A model generated the notes under the pieces. That model ran no database searches, was not told the origin of the DNA, and was given only the letters and a program-made list of their open reading frames with translations. 64,000 bases of DNA from Chromobacterium alkanivorans (GTDB lineage Bacteria; Pseudomonadota; Gammaproteobacteria; Burkholderiales; Chromobacteriaceae), in contig NZ_JAFHKL010000003.1 of the NCBI RefSeq assembly GCF_016937655.1, positions 411,798 to 475,797 of the forward strand. Reading direction: 5' to 3'. The translations under genes and the position numbers were made by a program. Shown one piece after another: positions 6,894 to 16,410 of this stretch; position 1 is the stretch's first letter; the number at the start of each line of letters is the position of its first letter.

Positions 6894-8111
6894 ATGAACG
6901 CCTCAAGCAACACCATCCGCTACCGTACCCTGGCCGGCACCGTCCTCACCCAGTTCGCCCTCGGCTCCGTCTACACCTGGAGCCTGTTCAACGCCCAACT
7001 CTCCGCCAAGCTGTCGGAACCGGTCAGCCAAGTGGCTTTCGCCTTTGGCCTGCTCAGCCTGGCGCTGGCGGTGGCCTCGTCGCTGGCCGGCAAATTGCAG
7101 GAACGCTTCGGCGTGCAGCGCGTCACCCTGGGCGCCGGCCTGATGCTGGGCCTGGGCTTCTTCCTCACCGCCCAGGCCAATAATCTGGTCATGCTGTATC
7201 TGTGCGCCGGCGTGCTGGTGGGCCTGGCCGACGGCGCCGGCTACCTGCTGACGCTGTCCAACTGCGTCAAATGGTTCCCGGAGCGCAAGGGCCTGGTGTC
7301 CGCCTGCGCCATCGGCGCTTACGGCCTGGGCAGCCTGGGCTTCAAATACATCAATCTGGCGCTGCTGGCCCGCTTCAGCCTGGAAACCACCTTTGAACTG
7401 TGGGGCCTGATCGCCATGGCCATGGTGGTGGCCGGCAGCCTGCTGATGCGCGACGCGCCGCAGCAACAAGCCGCCGCGCAACAGAACGCCAGCCATGACT
7501 ACACCCTGGCCGAGGCGATGCGCCAGCCGCAGTACTGGATGCTGGCGCTGATGTTCCTGACCGTGTGCATGAGCGGCCTGTACGTGATCGGCGTGGCCAA
7601 GGACATCGGCGAAAGCTATGTGCACCTGCCGGCGCTGACCGCCGCCAACGCCGTGGCGGTGATCGCCGTGGCCAATCTGTCCGGCCGCCTGGTGCTGGGC
7701 ATCCTCTCCGACAAGATGCCGCGCATCCGGGTGATCACCATCGCCCAAGTGTCCGCGCTGGCCGGCATGCTGACCTTGTTGTTCGTGCCCCTGAACGCCA
7801 CCCTGTTCTTCCTGGCCATCGCCTGCGTCGCCTTCAGCTTCGGCGGCACCATCACCGTCTACCCGTCGCTGGTCAGCGATTTCTTCGGCCTCAACAATCT
7901 GACCAAGAACTACGGCGTGATCTACCTGGGCTTCGGCATCGGCAGCATCGTCGGCTCCATCGTCGCTTCGCTGTTCGGCGGCTTCCTGGCCACCTTCCAC
8001 CTGATCCTGGCGCTGTTGATCGTCGCGCTGCTGTTCTCGCTGACCATCCGTCAGCCGGGCAGCAGCAAGGAAGCGGAGTTCGAAGCCGAGCCGCATCTGG
8101 GCAAGGCCTGA
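6894..8111 (+). CDS. MFS transporter, YhjX/OxlT-like
   Basis: A 405-residue major facilitator with about 12 membrane segments. The N terminus (RTLAGTVLTQFALGSVYTWSLF) is characteristic of the oxalate/formate antiporter-like group that includes E. coli YhjX, as are the ERFGVQRVTLGAG loop between helices 2 and 3 and LSGRLVLGILSDKMPR between helices 8 and 9. A hydrophilic central loop (about 187-205, rich in Gln and Ala) separates the halves. Members move small mono- or dicarboxylates; YhjX is induced by pyruvate through YpdAB. The matching ypdAB genes and the direct repeat upstream make a pyruvate-linked role likely. The transport substrate itself is inferred. A strong terminator follows at 8130-8160. 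Confidence 0.8.
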   Translation: MNASSNTIRYRTLAGTVLTQFALGSVYTWSLFNAQLSAKLSEPVSQVAFAFGLLSLALAVASSLAGKLQERFGVQRVTLGAGLMLGLGFFLTAQANNLVMLYLCAGVLVGLADGAGYLLTLSNCVKWFPERKGLVSACAIGAYGLGSLGFKYINLALLARFSLETTFELWGLIAMAMVVAGSLLMRDAPQQQAAAQQNASHDYTLAEAMRQPQYWMLALMFLTVCMSGLYVIGVAKDIGESYVHLPALTAANAVAVIAVANLSGRLVLGILSDKMPRIRVITIAQVSALAGMLTLLFVPLNATLFFLAIACVAFSFGGTITVYPSLVSDFFGLNNLTKNYGVIYLGFGIGSIVGSIVASLFGGFLATFHLILALLIVALLFSLTIRQPGSSKEAEFEAEPHLGKA

Positions 8112-8129
8112 CTCCCTCGCCGCACTCTG

Positions 8130-8160
8130 CAACGCCCCCGCTTTGGGGGCGTTGTTGTTT
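8130..8160 (+). terminator. Rho-independent terminator after the MFS gene
   Basis: A 10-bp stem CAACGCCCCC / GGGGGCGTTG (8130-8139, 8145-8154) is followed by a T-rich tail (TTGTTT). It lies 18 bases after the MFS stop codon. Confidence 0.8.
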
Positions 8161-8183
8161 GGGGAGCTTAGTGGCTGTCGCTG

Positions 8184-8265
8184 GTGGGTATCGCCTGCGG
8201 CTCCACCCACCCTACGCGCGACCGCTCGCCTTTTGGTAGGGTGGGTGGAGCGCAGCGATGCCCAC
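8184..8265. repeat. GTAGGGTGGG palindromic repeat, copy 1
   Basis: An arm reading GTGGGTATCGCCTGCGGC... (8184-8215) is the near-perfect complement of GTAGGGTGGGTGGAGCGCAG... (8236-8265), giving a hairpin of about 30 bp around a 20-base loop. The same unit recurs at 8331-8411 and 9441-9521. Such units are common intergenic palindromes in proteobacteria; no gene is present here. Confidence 0.85.
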
Positions 8266-8330
8266 GCGGAACCCCGCCGCGCAGAGAGGGGGCGTTGGAT
8301 GCCTGACATGCTCGCTGGAGGGGATTGCTG

Positions 8331-8411
8331 GTGGGTATCGCCTGCGGCTCCACCCACCCTACGGGCTGCCGCTCGACTTTGGTAGGGTGGGTGGAGCGCA
8401 GCGATACCCAC
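8331..8411. repeat. GTAGGGTGGG palindromic repeat, copy 2
   Basis: Nearly identical to the copy at 8184-8265, including the conserved tail after the second arm (CCCACGC-GAACCCCGC). Together the two copies and the 65 bases between them look like a tandem duplication of about 147 bp. The rest of the gap up to 8612 shows no gene or clear signal. Confidence 0.85.
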
Positions 8412-8612
8412 GCAGAACCCCGCTGCACTGAGCTGGATTCCGACGATGATTTTCTTTGCCGGGCTTCTCCGGCTTGACGCCCTTTCCCTCCTCCCCAACA
8501 ATAGCCCCCGCGCCGCAGCAATCGCGGCGCTCGGGCTTAGTCTCCCGACTTGGACTTCTACCGCGGATGTGCTGTTTCCACAGTGCAACCGTTGCCATTG
8601 CTTTGCCTATTC

Positions 8613-8700
8613 GGGCGGGCCGTGGCAAGTGGCGCCCTCGCGGGCGCGCCGGTTTTAGTAGGAGTCCACCGGTAGACTAACTCTTGTCATGTGCCCGCCC
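8613..8700 (+). ncRNA. C4 antisense RNA-like structured element
   Basis: A closed three-way junction can be drawn by hand. The outer stem is GGGCGGGC (8613-8620) with GCCCGCCC (8693-8700). It continues as CGTGGCAAG (8621-8629) pairing with CTTGTCATG (8683-8691) through two G-U wobbles and one bulged U. Two inner hairpins follow: GCGCCC/GGGCGC (8632-8647) and TTAGT/ACTAA (8655-8680). The outer sequence and shape match what I remember of the phage P1/P7 C4 antisense RNA family, which regulates downstream phage genes in the same transcript. An AGGAGG-led gene follows 42 bases later. The fold is seen; the family assignment is from memory. Confidence 0.6.
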
Positions 8701-8741
8701 TGCCGCTTTGCGGCATGGCCCTTCTGCTCAGGAGGTTGCAA

Positions 8742-9266
8742 ATGGTAAAGCTTGTCCGTCCGGTGCTAGGCATCGAACTCACTTCGTCCGCTACTGAAAC
8801 CCAAGACATCCGTCTGGACTCCGTATCCCAACTCCCGCCGCTAGGGCCGCGCTCGCGCTACCGTTTTGCCGGTCCCCACGCCAAAGACCTCAGCCTGCCC
8901 TTCATCCGCCGCATTGCTGGCCGCACTTATCCGCATTACTGGCAGCCGGCCGAGCCTAAGGATGAGTTCGAAGCCTGCGCCTTGGGCCGCCAATACGCCG
9001 CCCATCTGGCGCAGTTGCTGAAGCTCAACCGCCAGCACTCGGCGCGCGGACTGCTGTTCCGCATCGCCAGCGATATGGATTTCCGCGACCGTAGCCACCG
9101 CCGCAGCATGTGCAAAAGCTTCTTCAACTATCTGGAGATACTGCTGAACTTGGGGGCGCAACAGGTGGACCTGGCGCAGCATGTGGAGGCGCTGCAACGC
9201 TTCCATCTCAGCCTGGACGAGTTGGAAACCTTGCAGAGGAAGCCGCGTAGAAAGAAGAAGGGCTAA
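8742..9266 (+). CDS. Hypothetical protein downstream of C4-like RNA
   Basis: A 174-residue soluble protein that I do not recognise. The start at 8742 is chosen because a perfect AGGAGG (8730-8735) precedes it. The N-terminal third is low in structure cues (Ser, Thr, Pro, Gln). The centre (about 45-130) is rich in Arg, His and aromatic residues, with the run RIAGRTYPHYWQP. The C terminus has two predicted helices (FFNYLEILLNLGAQQVDLAQHVEALQRF) and ends with a basic tail RKPRRKKKG, which suggests nucleic-acid contact. The upstream structured RNA suggests a phage or mobile origin. Its stop codon is immediately followed by a family A repeat, which may have supplied the end of the gene. Confidence 0.6.
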   Translation: MVKLVRPVLGIELTSSATETQDIRLDSVSQLPPLGPRSRYRFAGPHAKDLSLPFIRRIAGRTYPHYWQPAEPKDEFEACALGRQYAAHLAQLLKLNRQHSARGLLFRIASDMDFRDRSHRRSMCKSFFNYLEILLNLGAQQVDLAQHVEALQRFHLSLDELETLQRKPRRKKKG

Positions 9267-9406
9267 GAACGTGTTTACGATCTCGCGAGCTAAGGTGAGA
9301 CAAGGCGAAAACAGCTGAGAAAGCGGAGTGTACACACGGTACATGAGCATTTCGAAGTTGTTTTCAACGTCGTATCACCGACGCGCAGCAGATCGTAAAC
9401 AGGTTC
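9267..9406. repeat. Intergenic inverted-repeat element, family A copy 2
   Basis: A 140-bp element with inverted ends (GAACGTGTTTACGATC / GATCGTAAACAGGTTC) and the central GTACACACGGTAC. It closely resembles 17506-17647 in the same orientation and 671-803 in reverse. It begins directly after the stop codon at 9264-9266. Confidence 0.85.
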
Positions 9407-9440
9407 TAAGGCCTATTGGCGCTGGAAACGGGAGCGGCTG

Positions 9441-9521
9441 GTGGGTATCGCCTACGGCTCCTCCCACCCTACGCGCAGTGGCTCGTCATGGGTAGGGAGG
9501 GTGGAGCGCAGCGATACCCAC
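9441..9521. repeat. GTAGGGTGGG palindromic repeat, copy 3
   Basis: Inverted arms 9441-9472 and 9492-9521, with GTGGGTATCGCCTACGGC opposite GAGCGCAGCGATACCCAC. It has the same unit as the pair at 8184 and 8331 but a changed middle (TCCTCCCACCC / GGGAGGGTGGA), with compensating changes in both arms that keep the pairing. It lies just downstream of the yaiI-type gene and may act as its terminator. Confidence 0.8.
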
Positions 9522-9554
9522 GCGGCTCCCCTCTCCTCCATAACCGCTGCCGCC

Positions 9555-10004
9555 TCAGCCCCGCCGCTTGGCCAGCCAGATATCCAGCTGGCGGGCAAAA
9601 GCCTGGCGGTCCGCCTGGCTCAAGGGCGGCGGGCCTTCGGTCTGCACGCCGCTGGCGCGCAGCGTGTCCATGAAATCCCGCATCGTCAACTGCGCGGCGA
9701 TGGTGTCCGGCGAATACACATCGCCGCGCCAGTTCAGCGCCTGCGCGCCCTTGCCCAAGGCCTCGGACGCCAAGGGAATGTCGCCGGTGATCAAGAGATC
9801 GTTCGCCGCGATGCGGCGGACAATCTCGTTGTCCGCCACGTCAAAACCCTTGGGGACTTGCAAGGCGCGGATATTGGGCGCTTTCGGCACCGTCAGTAGC
9901 TGATTGGCGACAAACACCAGCTCCACGCCGGTGCGCTGCGCCGCCCGGCACAATGTTTCGCGGATCACCTTGGGACAGGCGTCCGCGTCCACCCATATCG
10001 TCAT
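9555..10004 (-). CDS. YaiI/YqxD-family protein (UPF0178)
   Basis: A 149-residue protein starting [18 protein letters not shown], the hallmark of the UPF0178 family, which has a PIN-like or NYN-related nuclease fold with conserved Asp residues (Asp6, Asp8). It continues with [20 protein letters not shown] and [15 protein letters not shown], each carrying conserved acidic residues around the putative metal site. No function is established for the family. The start at 10004 is chosen because it begins with the family N terminus; longer upstream extensions run into the liu promoter region. The gene is divergent from the liu operon. Confidence 0.85.
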   Translation of the reverse strand: MTIWVDADACPKVIRETLCRAAQRTGVELVFVANQLLTVPKAPNIRALQVPKGFDVADNEIVRRIAANDLLITGDIPLASEALGKGAQALNWRGDVYSPDTIAAQLTMRDFMDTLRASGVQTEGPPPLSQADRQAFARQLDIWLAKRRG

Positions 10005-10070
10005 TGTCTGTTCTCTACATGCAAACCCGGCCATGATAACGGTTTCGCGCCGGTTTCCGTCGTTGCCATG

Positions 10071-10101
10071 TTGACGCTTACGTAAACGTAAGTAATGATA
10101 G
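10071..10101 (+). promoter_or_regulatory. LiuR-type operator-promoter of the liu operon
   Basis: TTGACG (10071-10076) and TGATAG (10096-10101) with a 19-bp spacer containing TTACGTAAACGTAA. The core matches the site before liuR (187-217) with only a few differences, and it lies 45 bases before the liuA start codon. The long spacer is typical of MerR-family activated promoters. Confidence 0.85.
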
Positions 10102-10145
10102 AGCATATCACGCGAATTACGCGCGCCCATCAGAGGAGAGAAACC

Positions 10146-11315
10146 ATGTACAGCAGCCTGCGCTTCGCCTTTGGCGACACCTACGACATGTTGCGTGAAA
10201 CCGCGCGCGACTTCGCCCAAAGCGAAATCGCCCCGCGCGCCGCCGACATCGACCGCGACAACCTGTTCCCGGCCGATCTGTGGCGCAAGTTTGGCGACCT
10301 GGGCCTGCTGGGCATGACGGTGGACGAGCAGTACGGCGGCACCCAGATGGGCTATCTGGCCCATATGATCGCGATGGAAGAAATCAGCCGCGCCTCCGCC
10401 TCGGTGGGCCTGTCCTACGGCGCGCACTCCAATCTCTGCGTCAACCAGATCCACAAGAACGGCAACGACGAGCAAAAACGCCGGCTGCTGCCCAAGCTGG
10501 TGTCCGGCGAGCATGTCGGCGCGCTGGCGATGTCCGAGCCCAACGCCGGCTCCGACGTGGTCAGCATGAAGCTGAAGGCCGACAAGGCCGACGGCGGCTA
10601 CCTGCTCAACGGCAGCAAGATGTGGATCACCAACGGCGGCGACGCGGACGTGATGGTGGTGTACGCCAAAACCGACGTCAACGCCGGCGCCAAGGGCATC
10701 ACCGCCTTCATCGTGGAGCGCGGCTTCGCCGGCCTCAGCCACGGCAGCAAGCTGGACAAGCTGGGCATGCGCGGCTCCAACACCTACCCCATGTTCTTCG
10801 ACAACTGTTTCGTGCCGGACGCCAATGTGCTGGGCGGCGAAGGCAACGGCGTCAAGGTGCTGATGAGCGGCCTGGACTACGAACGCGCGGTGCTGGCCGC
10901 CGGCCCGCTGGGCATCATGCAGGCCTGCATGGACATCACGGTGCCCTATCTGAACGACCGCAAACAGTTTGGCCAGGCCATCGGCGATTTCCAGCTAATG
11001 CAGGGCAAGCTGGCGGATATGTACGTCAAGCTGTCCGCCAGCCGCGCCTATGTCTACGCGGTGGGCCAGGCGCTGGACCGCGGCGAAACCGGCCGCCAGA
11101 CCCGCAAGGACGCCGCCGGCGCGATTCTGTACGCGGCGGAGGGCGCCACCCAGATGGCGCTGGACGCCATCCAGTGCCTGGGCGGCAACGGCTACATCAA
11201 TGAATACGCGACTGGCCGGCTGCTGCGCGACGCCAAGCTGTACGAGATCGGCGCCGGCACCAGCGAGATTCGTCGTTGGTTGATAGGCCGCGAGCTGATG
11301 GCGGAAACCCGGTAG
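10146..11315 (+). CDS. liuA: Isovaleryl-CoA dehydrogenase
   Basis: A 389-residue FAD-dependent acyl-CoA dehydrogenase that oxidises isovaleryl-CoA to 3-methylcrotonyl-CoA in leucine breakdown. The N-terminal helical domain, the FAD-contact segment [14 protein letters not shown] with [18 protein letters not shown], and the C-terminal signature [20 protein letters not shown] with [12 protein letters not shown] are all present. Glu246 in [15 protein letters not shown] is at the position of the isovaleryl-specific catalytic base, which distinguishes it from short-chain dehydrogenases. The start at 10146 follows AGAGGAGAG. It is the first gene of the liu operon. Confidence 0.93.
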   Translation: MYSSLRFAFGDTYDMLRETARDFAQSEIAPRAADIDRDNLFPADLWRKFGDLGLLGMTVDEQYGGTQMGYLAHMIAMEEISRASASVGLSYGAHSNLCVNQIHKNGNDEQKRRLLPKLVSGEHVGALAMSEPNAGSDVVSMKLKADKADGGYLLNGSKMWITNGGDADVMVVYAKTDVNAGAKGITAFIVERGFAGLSHGSKLDKLGMRGSNTYPMFFDNCFVPDANVLGGEGNGVKVLMSGLDYERAVLAAGPLGIMQACMDITVPYLNDRKQFGQAIGDFQLMQGKLADMYVKLSASRAYVYAVGQALDRGETGRQTRKDAAGAILYAAEGATQMALDAIQCLGGNGYINEYATGRLLRDAKLYEIGAGTSEIRRWLIGRELMAETR

Positions 11316-11321
11316 TCCCGG

Positions 11322-11410
11322 CGGAGAAAATGCCTGATGCCTCGTTGCGCAGCCTTGCCGTACTCTGTGTACTGTCTGCGGCTACGCGCCTTGCCTCAGG
11401 CCTTTTCTCC
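11322..11410. repeat. Intergenic inverted-repeat element, type C
   Basis: Lies in the liuA-liuB gap. Outer arms GGAGAAAATGCCTGATGC and GCCTCAGGCCTTTTCTCC are inverted. The centre has GTACTCTGTGTAC flanked by GCGCAGCCTTGCC and GGCTACGCGCCTTGCC. It shares the layout, but not the exact sequence, of the family A elements. Its position inside the operon means it is probably transcribed and could form a stable intercistronic hairpin. Confidence 0.7.
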
Positions 11411-11483
11411 TGCCGCACTCGGCCGCACTCCAACAAGACTTGACCGCACGCTTCGTCGACGGCGAATGACAAGGTAAAACGAT

Positions 11484-13082
11484 ATGCCCATCCTCGAATC
11501 CAAACTCTCGCCGCGCGCCGCGGACTTCCAGGCCAACGCCGACAAGATGCGCGCGCTGGTGGCCGATCTGCGCGACAAGGTGGCCAAGGCCGCGCTGGGC
11601 GGCGGCGACAAGGCGCGCGCCAAGCATGCCGCCCGCGGCAAGCTGCTGCCGCGCGAGCGCATCGATCTGCTGCTGGACCCCGGCGCGCCCTTCCTGGAGC
11701 TGTCGCAGCTGGCGGCCTTCGGCATGTACGACGACGACGCGCCCGGCGCCGGCCTGATCAGCGGCATCGGCCGCATCGCCGGCGTGGATTGCCTGATCAT
11801 CGCCAACGACGCCACGGTCAAGGGCGGCACCTATTACCCGATGACGGTGAAGAAGCACTTGCGCGCCCAGGAAATCGCGCGCGACAACCGTCTTCCTTGT
11901 GTATATCTAGTCGATTCCGGCGGCGCCTTCCTGCCCTTGCAAGACGAGGTGTTTCCGGACCGCGAGCACTTCGGCCGCATCTTCTACAACCAGGCCAATC
12001 TGTCCGCCGCCGGCATCCCGCAGATCGCGGTGGTGATGGGCAGCTGCACCGCCGGCGGCGCCTATGTGCCGGCGATGTCCGACGAAACCGTCATCGTCAA
12101 GGAACAAGGCACCATCTTCCTGGGCGGCCCGCCGCTGGTGAAGGCGGCCACCGGCGAGGTGGTGACCGCGGAGGAGCTGGGCGGCGGCGACGTACACGCC
12201 CGCGTGTCCGGCGTGGCCGACCACCTGGCGCAAAACGACGCCCACGCGCTGTCCATCGCCCGCCGCATCGTGTCCAGCCTCAACTGGCGCAAACAGGGCG
12301 AGCTGGACCGCGCCGAGCCGCGCCCGCCGCGCTACGCCGCCGAGGAAATCTACGGCGTGATTCCGGCGGACCCGAAAAAACCCTTCGACGTGCGCGAGAT
12401 CATCGCCCGGCTGGTGGACGATTCCGAGTTCGACGAATTCAAGCAAAACTACGGCGCCACCCTGGTTACCGGCTTTGCCCGCCTCAACGGCTACCGCGTC
12501 GGCGTCATCGCCAACAACGGCATCCTGTTTTCCGAGTCCGCGCTCAAGGGCGCGCACTTTGTCGAACTGTGCTGCCAGCGCGGCATTCCGCTGCTGTTCT
12601 TGCAGAACATCACCGGCTTCATGGTGGGCAAGAAGTACGAGAACGGCGGCATCGCCAAGGACGGCGCCAAGCTGGTCACCGCGGTGGCTTGCGCCCGCGT
12701 GCCCAAGTTCACCGTGCTGATAGGCGGCAGCTTCGGCGCCGGCAACTACGGCATGTGCGGCCGCGCCTATTCGCCGCGCTTCCTGTGGATGTGGCCGAAT
12801 AGCCGCATCTCGGTGATGGGCGGCGAACAGGCGGCCGGCGTGCTGGCCCAGGTGAAGAAGGAACAGCTGGGCGACGCCTTCGGCGCCGAGCAGGAAGAGG
12901 CGCTGAAAGCGCCGGTGCGCGAGCAGTACGAACGCCAGGGCCACCCCTATTACGCCAGCGCGCGGCTGTGGGACGACGGGGTGATAGACCCGGCGCAAAC
13001 CCGCGAGGTGCTGAGCCTGGCGCTGGAGGCGGCCCTGTCCGCCCCGGTGGAAAGCACGCGCTTCGGCGTGTTCCGGATGTGA
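11484..13082 (+). CDS. liuB: Methylcrotonyl-CoA carboxylase, carboxyltransferase subunit
   Basis: A 532-residue carboxyltransferase (beta) subunit that moves CO2 from carboxybiotin to 3-methylcrotonyl-CoA. It contains two crotonase-like halves: the N-terminal acyl-CoA site ([23 protein letters not shown] and [17 protein letters not shown]) and the C-terminal half ([31 protein letters not shown], then [26 protein letters not shown]), all typical of MCC-beta. It lies 168 bp after liuA, separated by a hairpin-forming repeat, and 18 bp before liuC. It partners with LiuD. Confidence 0.93.
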   Translation: MPILESKLSPRAADFQANADKMRALVADLRDKVAKAALGGGDKARAKHAARGKLLPRERIDLLLDPGAPFLELSQLAAFGMYDDDAPGAGLISGIGRIAGVDCLIIANDATVKGGTYYPMTVKKHLRAQEIARDNRLPCVYLVDSGGAFLPLQDEVFPDREHFGRIFYNQANLSAAGIPQIAVVMGSCTAGGAYVPAMSDETVIVKEQGTIFLGGPPLVKAATGEVVTAEELGGGDVHARVSGVADHLAQNDAHALSIARRIVSSLNWRKQGELDRAEPRPPRYAAEEIYGVIPADPKKPFDVREIIARLVDDSEFDEFKQNYGATLVTGFARLNGYRVGVIANNGILFSESALKGAHFVELCCQRGIPLLFLQNITGFMVGKKYENGGIAKDGAKLVTAVACARVPKFTVLIGGSFGAGNYGMCGRAYSPRFLWMWPNSRISVMGGEQAAGVLAQVKKEQLGDAFGAEQEEALKAPVREQYERQGHPYYASARLWDDGVIDPAQTREVLSLALEAALSAPVESTRFGVFRM

Positions 13083-13100
13083 CGGATAAAGGCGAAACCG

Positions 13101-13886
13101 ATGAGCTACACCACGCTTGAAATCGAACACAGCGGCAAGACCGCGACGATCTGGATGAACCGGCCGGACATTCACAACGCGATGAACGAAACCCTGATCG
13201 CCGAGCTGACCGCCGCCTTCACCCATCTGCAGCTGCAGGCGGACTGCCGCGTCATCGTGCTGGCCGGCCGCGGCAAGAGCTTTTCCGCCGGCGCGGACCT
13301 GGACTGGATGCGCCGCGCCGCCGGCTACAGCGAGGAGCAGAACCTGGCCGACGCGCAACGGCTGGCGGCCATGCTCAAGAGCGTCTACCGCAGCAAGAAG
13401 CCGGTGATCGCCCGCATCCACGGCGCGGCGCTGGCCGGCGGCACCGGCCTGGCCGCGGTCTGCGACGTGGCCATCGCCACCGAGGCCGCCAAGTTCGGCC
13501 TGACCGAGGTGAGGCTGGGCCTGGTGCCGGCCACCATCGGCCCCTATGTCGCCGACGCGATAGGCTGGCGTCAGGCGCGGCGCTATTTCCTGTCCGCCGA
13601 GCGCATCGACGCCGCCACCGCGCTGCGCATCGGCCTGGTGCACGAGGTGGTGCCGGCCGAGGCGCTGGACGCGCGCGTGGCCGAGATCGCCGAGGCATTG
13701 GCTCAGGGCGCGCCGCAGGCGCTGTCCTCGGCCAAGGATTTGCTGGCCATGCTGCGCGAAGGCTCGCCCTGGGACGATCAATTGCTGGAGGACACCGCCG
13801 GCCAAATCGCCAGCGTGCGCGCCGGCGCCGAGGCGCGCGAAGGCCTGGCCGCCTTCTTCGAAAAACGGCCGCCCAACTGGTCATGA
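13101..13886 (+). CDS. liuC: Methylglutaconyl-CoA hydratase
   Basis: A 261-residue crotonase-fold hydratase for 3-methylglutaconyl-CoA. The oxyanion-hole segments are GKSFSAGADLDWMRR and HGAALAGGTGLAAVCDVAIAT, followed by LTEVRLGLVPATIGPYV, which carries the conserved Glu of hydratases. Context within liuABCDE separates it from general fatty-acid enoyl-CoA hydratases, which it resembles in sequence. The ribosome site ATAAAGG precedes the ATG. Confidence 0.88.
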   Translation: MSYTTLEIEHSGKTATIWMNRPDIHNAMNETLIAELTAAFTHLQLQADCRVIVLAGRGKSFSAGADLDWMRRAAGYSEEQNLADAQRLAAMLKSVYRSKKPVIARIHGAALAGGTGLAAVCDVAIATEAAKFGLTEVRLGLVPATIGPYVADAIGWRQARRYFLSAERIDAATALRIGLVHEVVPAEALDARVAEIAEALAQGAPQALSSAKDLLAMLREGSPWDDQLLEDTAGQIASVRAGAEAREGLAAFFEKRPPNWS

Positions 13887-13912
13887 CGCGAACAAGAAAC
13901 AAGGGACGGACC

Positions 13913-15880
<1,968 letters not shown>

Positions 15881-15885
15881 CACCC

Positions 15886-16398
15886 ATGGACCCCATCATC
15901 ATCAATCACCCCGGCCTGAACCTGGCCGGCTACAGCATCGCCACCCGGATGGAGAACGGCGACAATCTACGCCAGATTCCCGAATTCTGGGGCGAATACG
16001 CGGCCACGCTGCGCCAGCCGCTGCTGGCGGCGCTGGGCCGCGCCGACGCCGCCGAGTACGGGCTGATCCACGACTTCGACCCGGACACCGGCCGCTTCGG
16101 CTATATGATAGGGATGGAATACCCGCAGCCCTTGCCGCTGCCGCCCGGCTGCGCGCAGCGGCGCACGCCGCCGGCCAAGTGCGCGGTGTTCACCACCGAG
16201 CCGGCCGGCAGCGACGCCGAGTTCGGCCTGGCGATCCAGGCCGCCTGGCGCTACATCATGCAGGACTGGCTGCCGGCGTCCAAGCAATGGGAGCAGGCGC
16301 CGCTGGGCACCTTCGAGCGCTACGACGGCCGTTGCGCGCCGGACCAGCCGCAACGCCAGATGGACATCTACATCCCGGTGCAGCCGCGCCGCCGCTAA
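15886..16398 (+). CDS. GyrI-like / AraC-type effector-binding domain protein
   Basis: A 170-residue protein with no DNA-binding domain that looks like the stand-alone effector-binding (GyrI-like) fold: AGYSIATRMENGDNLRQIPEFWGEY at the N terminus, a GLIHDFDPDTGRFGYMIGMEY beta segment, AVFTTEPA, then AWRYIMQDWLPASKQ and a closing RYDGRC...MDIYIPV. Proteins of this fold bind small amphipathic ligands. It sits five bases after liuD and 12 before liuE, hence within the operon, which is not part of the standard liuABCDE set. A role in sensing, binding or hydrolysing an acyl-CoA-related intermediate is an inference from position only. Confidence 0.75.
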   Translation: MDPIIINHPGLNLAGYSIATRMENGDNLRQIPEFWGEYAATLRQPLLAALGRADAAEYGLIHDFDPDTGRFGYMIGMEYPQPLPLPPGCAQRRTPPAKCAVFTTEPAGSDAEFGLAIQAAWRYIMQDWLPASKQWEQAPLGTFERYDGRCAPDQPQRQMDIYIPVQPRRR

Positions 16399-16410
16399 CG
16401 GAGAGCCGAA

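Noticed and set aside
8130..9521. A CRISPR array from the repeated hairpins
   Set aside because: The repeats are palindromic units of about 80 bp with irregular spacing and no regular short spacers, and no cas genes are present.
9555..10742. Long minus-strand frame extending the YaiI gene to 395 residues
   Set aside because: The extension lies opposite liuA and the liu promoter and shows only compositional antisense sequence; the family N terminus [11 protein letters not shown] fixes the start at 10004.
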